Positions 1 through 6,000 of a DNA stretch of 7,596 nt are shown one piece after another. The first letter of the stretch is position 1, and the number at the start of each line of letters is the position of its first letter. Source of the DNA: Candidatus Omnitrophota bacterium (lineage in GTDB: Bacteria; Omnitrophota; Koll11; VGKN01). A model generated the notes under the pieces. The model was not told the origin of the DNA, did no database searches, and worked only from the letters and a program-made list of their open reading frames with translations. The stretch is taken from NCBI GenBank assembly GCA_016867055.1, contig VGKN01000067.1, positions 1 through 7,596 of the forward strand. The letters are read 5' to 3'. A program made the translations under genes and the position numbers.

Positions 1-3000
1 ACAATAGCCAGGTGAGTAGATAGCTGGCATTAAGAGATAAGGTTAAATCGCCTGTAATGATATATAAAGCTATTCCAAATACTGCACCGCCTATAAATGA
101 GATAATATTCTCAAGCCATGGCGCAATCTTAAGGTTATAGGTTGTTTCAGAAATACCTCTGTTTATAAACATTGTCTTAAGAAGCGGCATAGCACCTGCT
201 GGGGTGGGAGTAGGGGTTGGCTCAGCAGTTGGGGCTTCGCTAACCTCAATGGGTTGAGTTGGCGCTATATCTTGGGGCGTAGCGTCTGGGGCTGGCTCCG
301 AAAATCTGTGAACAATATAGACAGACAGGAACATTAGTAACGTTGGAATAACGGTGGTATTCAATAAATATTGGCCTAAATAAAATCTGGTTGGCCCATC
401 AAGCCCTCCCAAAAAGTTATATAGAATATTATAATCACTAAAAAATACCATTGATAAGACAAATAAGCTATAAGCCAAAATCTTTATAGGTTTACTTTTG
501 ATCTTATTAACATTAAAAATTATTATAATTGCAGGAATAATAAGTATTACTGCATAGTGGTTCCATAGATGCGGCATCATTAACAGGCCCAAAGCGACAA
601 TTGTTCCTACTGCAGTATACGATATCGATGATTTATTAATGCTCTCACGATACGCTAACTTCATAGTAAACAATCCCACAAATATAATAATCACTTTTTG
701 AAGAATATTTTCAACAATTAGAGGTAATTTCATTCCTAAACCTGCAAACAAGTTACCAACAAAAGGTAAGAAAGCTTGAGGCGCCAACCCAAAAGCAAGT
801 CTTTCAAAATTGAACTGGTTTAACATTCCGGAAGATAATTCCATCCAGTGCGATATATCGATTCCTAAAGCGATAAAAGGACCAAACATAAATATTGCTA
901 ATGAAATACCTGAAACAATAAGAAAGATTAAATTGTATCTTTGTTCTTTCGCTAGACCTTTTATATTAATTTTTCTATCTTTATAAGAATCAATTACGGA
1001 AGAAAATATGAATATAAAAGTTCTTAAAACAAGAAATCCTAAAACAACGCCTGGGTAGAGTTTCATTGCGGTCGCCAAAGATAGAAATAAGCTTGCAAGT
1101 ACAGATTTTGGAATACTGTTTTTGCTATTGTATAATAAGACTCCCATTGTTGTAAGCGTCAATATTGGGACATTAATCTGACCTAATTTAAAATTATTTA
1201 CACTTGGTCCGAAGAGAAACATAGCAATAGAAGACAGACATATTGAATAGAATATTTTTCTCTTCAAAGAAACATTTTGAGATAACTTAAAAACAAGCAA
1301 CATTGTTGAACTAAATGTAAGAATTACATTAATCAATCCCCAAACAACAACCATCTCAGAAAAACCAAGCAACGTAAATGGCATAAAGATAAAGTGGTTA
1401 ATTGGCATTGCAACAATTGGAGATAATGTTTCCCTTCCAAAAAGACCAACCAACATATTTGCCCAATGACCACCCTCTTTCACAATAAGATTCCATGTTA
1501 GCTCATGAAAAGAAGTGTCAATCGGTACATTCAAATGCAGCAATTTCACTCCAAGTCTTAATATATTAAGATTATCATCGAGAGGAATATCATTTAGTAT
1601 GGCATGTGGTGCAATCCAGTATGCTAGAAGATCAAGCCCAATACTGCTAGGATTAATCTCATTTATGAAATAAATTACAGAGAATACAGCCAATGAAAAT
1701 AACAGGATAGGCGTTTTTTTGTTTATGATAAATCTCCATGCGTTTCTCAATGTGGTGGTAGCGGTCGGCATGGTAGCTGGGGTTTTGAAATATTTTAATA
1801 TGTTTTTAGAAAGCGTGGATAAAAAAATTAAAGCTAATCTGAATGGGTTGGAAGAGTTAGCTACATCTCTTTCAGCTGGCATAATAGTATAGAACAACTT
1901 AGTAGAGTGCGCCGTTAATCTTGAACCCATAGAATATAAAGACTGGGTTAATCCCTTTAGCGATTTTTTTGCCTGTGTAAGCAAAGAGGATTTTTCAACA
2001 ACCCTTATCAATAGCCCGCTGGTTGATGCATTAAGCTGTGTCTCCTTAAACTCAAGTTTTATTTTCATCTTATCGGCGATAAGGCTAAATCTAACGCGGA
2101 GTTCATCCAATTTCATAGTCTCCTGAGCGATGTGGATTAAACCACCTGCGTTTGTTACCCTCAACATCTCTTTTAATGCTTCATCCTGTTTTTTTCTATT
2201 TCCTAACAGCTCTAAGGGCTCTGTAAAACTTAATTTGTCTACACTATCACTTTCCAGGGGAATATATGCTGCGCTGCCTTTACGGATTATGGCATTCCCC
2301 GGAATTTCTCCTTCTTTTTTACCCCGAGCTTTAACGGCATTTATTAACGATAGAATATCAACCATAGGTATATTTTGTAATTGCTGGATTTCTTCTTCGG
2401 TAAAATTAGACAGGTTTTTAAGCAGTGTTTCAACCGTAGATAAATTATTCCTAGAGACGTCTATAGAAACCGTTTCCCATGCTCCATTCATTGAAGCAAC
2501 AATTGTATATGTTCCTGGTCCACAAGCTAAATCTAAATAGACGTCATCTGTTTTTAAATCTAACGGTTCAAGGACAGACCTTGCTGAATATTGGCGATAA
2601 GGCCGAATCTGACTTGTAGGTTCATTATCTACCCCTCTACGTAACTCCCCATTTCTTGTGAATTCTATAAGACCCATGTAAAGGGCACGGCTGGAGATTG
2701 CGAGAGAAATAATAGGTAAGTAGGTAGATTTATCGGGGGAGATTAGAAATAGGATTAAGGCGATTATGCCCAAAAGGATATTGATAATGGCAGGGGTTAT
2801 CTTGATTAGTTCATCTCTTATATCGGTAGGCGAGCGGTATTTTATGCCTATGCCAAGCTCTTCTGTCTTTACTATTAATCCTGTTGTCTCTCTGCCGAAG
2901 CGTTTTGCTAAGAGATAGTGAAGACCTTCGTGTATAAGTATCTGTTCAAATAACAATATCCTCACAGGCCAGTTAAGAAAAGCTAACCTTCCCTTAAATG

Positions 3001-6000
3001 GGCTTGCGCCAATAGAACGAAGTAGAACTACTTTGTGTAATGTTAGGTTATCAAGGTTAAATGTCATAGAGCTACCTTCAAATCTGATGACAAGGCCGTC
3101 TATCTCTATTTTACCTTCCCTATGGAGTTTTGCAAGCTGCTCAAGTGTTAGGTTATCAAAGAAGTCTTTATTTACATCAAAATAGGATGATAAGAGTTGT
3201 AATTTTTTGATATTTTTATCTTCAAATCTAAATTCATATAAGTCATTTGCATTTATACCGTCAATCCTGCCTGTTTTTGCAAGTTCGGCAAGTTGCGCCA
3301 TAAGGCGGAAAAGCCTTATAGTATTATCCGGATTTAGATACAAATGAAAACCCCATTCCCTGATACTGCCGAGCGTCCTTCCGAAATTCTCTATAAATTG
3401 GGGTTTTTCGCCATTAGGGATAATCCTTTTATAAGAGGCTAAAATTTCGGAAAATCTATTTCTACCGCCAAGCTCCTGAAGTCTCTTAAAGCAAAAGTCT
3501 GTGACATCATATTCAGCCAACGGAGAAAGATACGAAGCTAATTTGTCATCTCTTAACATACCGTCTGGACCAACAGAATTGACGTCTGCAACTGTAAGAA
3601 GAGTAAGTATTTTGTCCAATAAGCCCGTATTTTTTCGGTCTGGCACAAGCATTTCTAACTGTCTTCTCGCATACTCAGGCGTCTGGACGGTAATAGCGAT
3701 ATCACCTTTTATGGTATGAAGGAGCGCAGCCGCTTGCGTTAAATCTTGCATCTCTTGCCTTAACCCGAACGGTTTTATAAAAGGCGGGATAATAGGTTTA
3801 CTCTTTATATCGTGGGCAGAGCTCAAATCAAGCATTTTCCCTATATCGTGAGAAATTATAACCAGCCAGAGAAGCGCCTTGGTTTCAGGGTCTTTGGAGA
3901 GTTCATCATAGATTACCTTGAGCCTCCTTATATATGAAATATCAATATGACCGTCCTCGCCCCTCTGGCTGAACCAGGCGTAATCCGCATCTGCTATATG
4001 CTGGATTGTCTCACATAAGAGTATAATATGCTCGTATGTGGACATCCCTTTCCAGGTTTCAGCAGTGGGTGTTACCTCCTTTAAAAGGGGTAGCCACGGA
4101 AATACCTTAGAAAGTTGGCCTGTTCTTTCTAACTCTTTAATCAAACCGAATACATCATCGGTTGATTTTACCTTTGCGGTAAATTCCTCCATTTTAGAAA
4201 CAGCCTCAGCTGATGGAGTTTCAAGCAGATATATCAGGGTGTCTCTTATTGCCTCCTCAAGAGCCCTCTGTGCTTCGCTTGGCCTTATATCGTGATGGCG
4301 TTCTCTTACAAGATGACCTAACTGCTCCCATTCGCCTTCTTCTAGGGGTCTTGTGGTTACGCCTCTTGAAAATGCCTCTATCATCTCATTTAATTTACTT
4401 CCACAGATAATCTGCTCCATCGCCTCTGCAATAGCACAGGTTTTCCCTTCCATCTCAAGAATCTCATGGATGAATAAGCCGGCGACTGCATGGAAATCAC
4501 CTGAGTCCTTGCAGGAAGTTACAAGGAACTGATAAAATTCATCATATATTTCAAGCCTAGATCTATCTTTTATAGACCTTGCAACCGCATAGTTATCTTC
4601 ATCAATCACAAATCTTCCTGCAGGAGAGCTTACGAGGGCAATATCTACCTTGAAAATCATATCAATAATCTTAGATTTGGGTATGCCGTTAAAATCCTGA
4701 ATGCCCGATTGTTTAAGAATTTCTACTACCCTTTGCTTTATAAATATAGATTCCTCCGCAGGCAAGTCTTTTTTGGAGGCAGTATCAAATAAATCTACTA
4801 TCTCCAATGGCGACAGACCCTTATGCTTGGCTATAGCCCCTCCTACAGGAATAAGTTCTTCTTCTGATATGAGACCTGCCTGAATTAGAAATTCTTGCGC
4901 CTTCTCCCAGGGAAGTGTGGTTTTACGCCGTGCAGAGGCAATTTTTTCGGCAGTAATTTCATCAAATGCCTCCTTTGTCTCAAGCATAAATGGATAGACT
5001 AATTCGCCTATACCTATTTTTATATCGGGAAATTCCTCGGTAATCTCTGCCTCTTTGTTGCGGATAAAAAGATACACCCTGCCTCCAGCGCAAGGTAGAT
5101 AAATATTAAATGGTATCTTCTCTGTTTGGAGTAAATTAATAAGCGGCCAGAGTTTTTGATTTACCTCTTCTTGGGAACCTTCCAAAACTACGGCGGTGGC
5201 ATCATAGCTTAATACCCTGCCAACGCGAACTCCCTCTACGTCGCTAACCCATTCTATTGGCTTTGTTTCAATATTACAAGGCTCTCTTTTAATAGAGGCT
5301 TGTATATGAATATGGTTCTGGGAAGCGCCTGCGCGCGGTGAATTATACCAGAATGCCATATTGTCACTAACGCTGGATAGAGTCATAAAATCATCCAAAT
5401 CTTCTTTATTCAAATGCTGAGCACGCCGGTTTGTATGAATAAATGGGGCCAGTAGGGTTGGTATTAATAAAAAGTGTCCTTCGGGCTCTATTGGAGATAT
5501 ATTATAATGAATTTCCCATATTCTATTATTGAGATTAACTACACCCAGGGGCTTGCGGGCTACTAGGCTCAATAGTCCCGAACAGAAGGAACATTTAGAA
5601 TAATCATGTGGCGGAAAATCCTCCATCCTTTTGCTACGTGTTGGTTTTAGCCTGCGGAAACCAATGAGCCTGACAAGTGTATTATCAACTAACCTCTCTC
5701 TAACCGGTTCATCAATCAACGCTCCTGTTGCGACCATCCTGCCGTAGAATCCAATTTTACCATCGGGTTTTACTTCTAAACCACATTCAATCTCCTCTCC
5801 TGTATCTGGATGGATTGTGCGATTCCTTATAAGACCTCTTCTGACCACAACTTCCCAAGCTTTACTTATGTCTTGACCAAGGATTATTGCATTACTTTTT
5901 AAAGACCCATTTCTTGCCCTTGAAACCATCTCTTGCATTCTGAGGGTTTCCATTTCTGATTTAGCTTGTTTTGCATCTCTTAACCCCCCATAGTGTCTAA

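Noticed and set aside
201..234. G-rich plus-strand runs (201-204, 206-208, 213-216, 231-234), a possible quadruplex
   Set aside because: They are the complement of Pro codons (CCA/CCC/CCT) in the PT-rich linker; the mRNA is C-rich here and the last loop is 14 bases, so a functional quadruplex is not supported.
2130..2540. Plus-strand frame of 136 codons
   Set aside because: It lies exactly opposite the methyltransferase domain, its translation has no recognisable motif, and no plausible ribosome site precedes it; the minus frame carries clear SAM motifs here, so this is an antisense shadow.
3300..3319. Perfect inverted repeat, 7-base arms (ATAAGGC / GCCTTAT) with a 6-base loop
   Set aside because: Inside coding sequence, no T-run follows on either strand, so it is not a terminator; such a short repeat is expected by chance in 7.6 kb.
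4074..4082. Strong Shine-Dalgarno-like AAAGGAGGT on the minus strand, just before the HD domain
   Set aside because: The nearest in-frame ATG (4045..4043) is about 29 bases downstream, too far for normal initiation, and no stop precedes it; most likely a chance result of Lys-Glu-Val codons, though an internal start cannot be fully excluded.
3501..4410. Three short plus-strand frames (3501-3719, 4038-4295, 4213-4410)
   Set aside because: All are antisense to the HD domain and the helical region before it, two overlap each other, and none encodes a recognisable protein.
4701..4883. Plus-strand frame of 60 codons
   Set aside because: Antisense to the well-formed minus-strand coding frame, with no motif and no initiation signal.
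4965..4975. Second AAGGAGG-like stretch followed by an ATG at normal spacing on the minus strand
   Set aside because: The ATG is out of frame with the domain-bearing frame; Lys-Glu-Ala codons explain the purine run.
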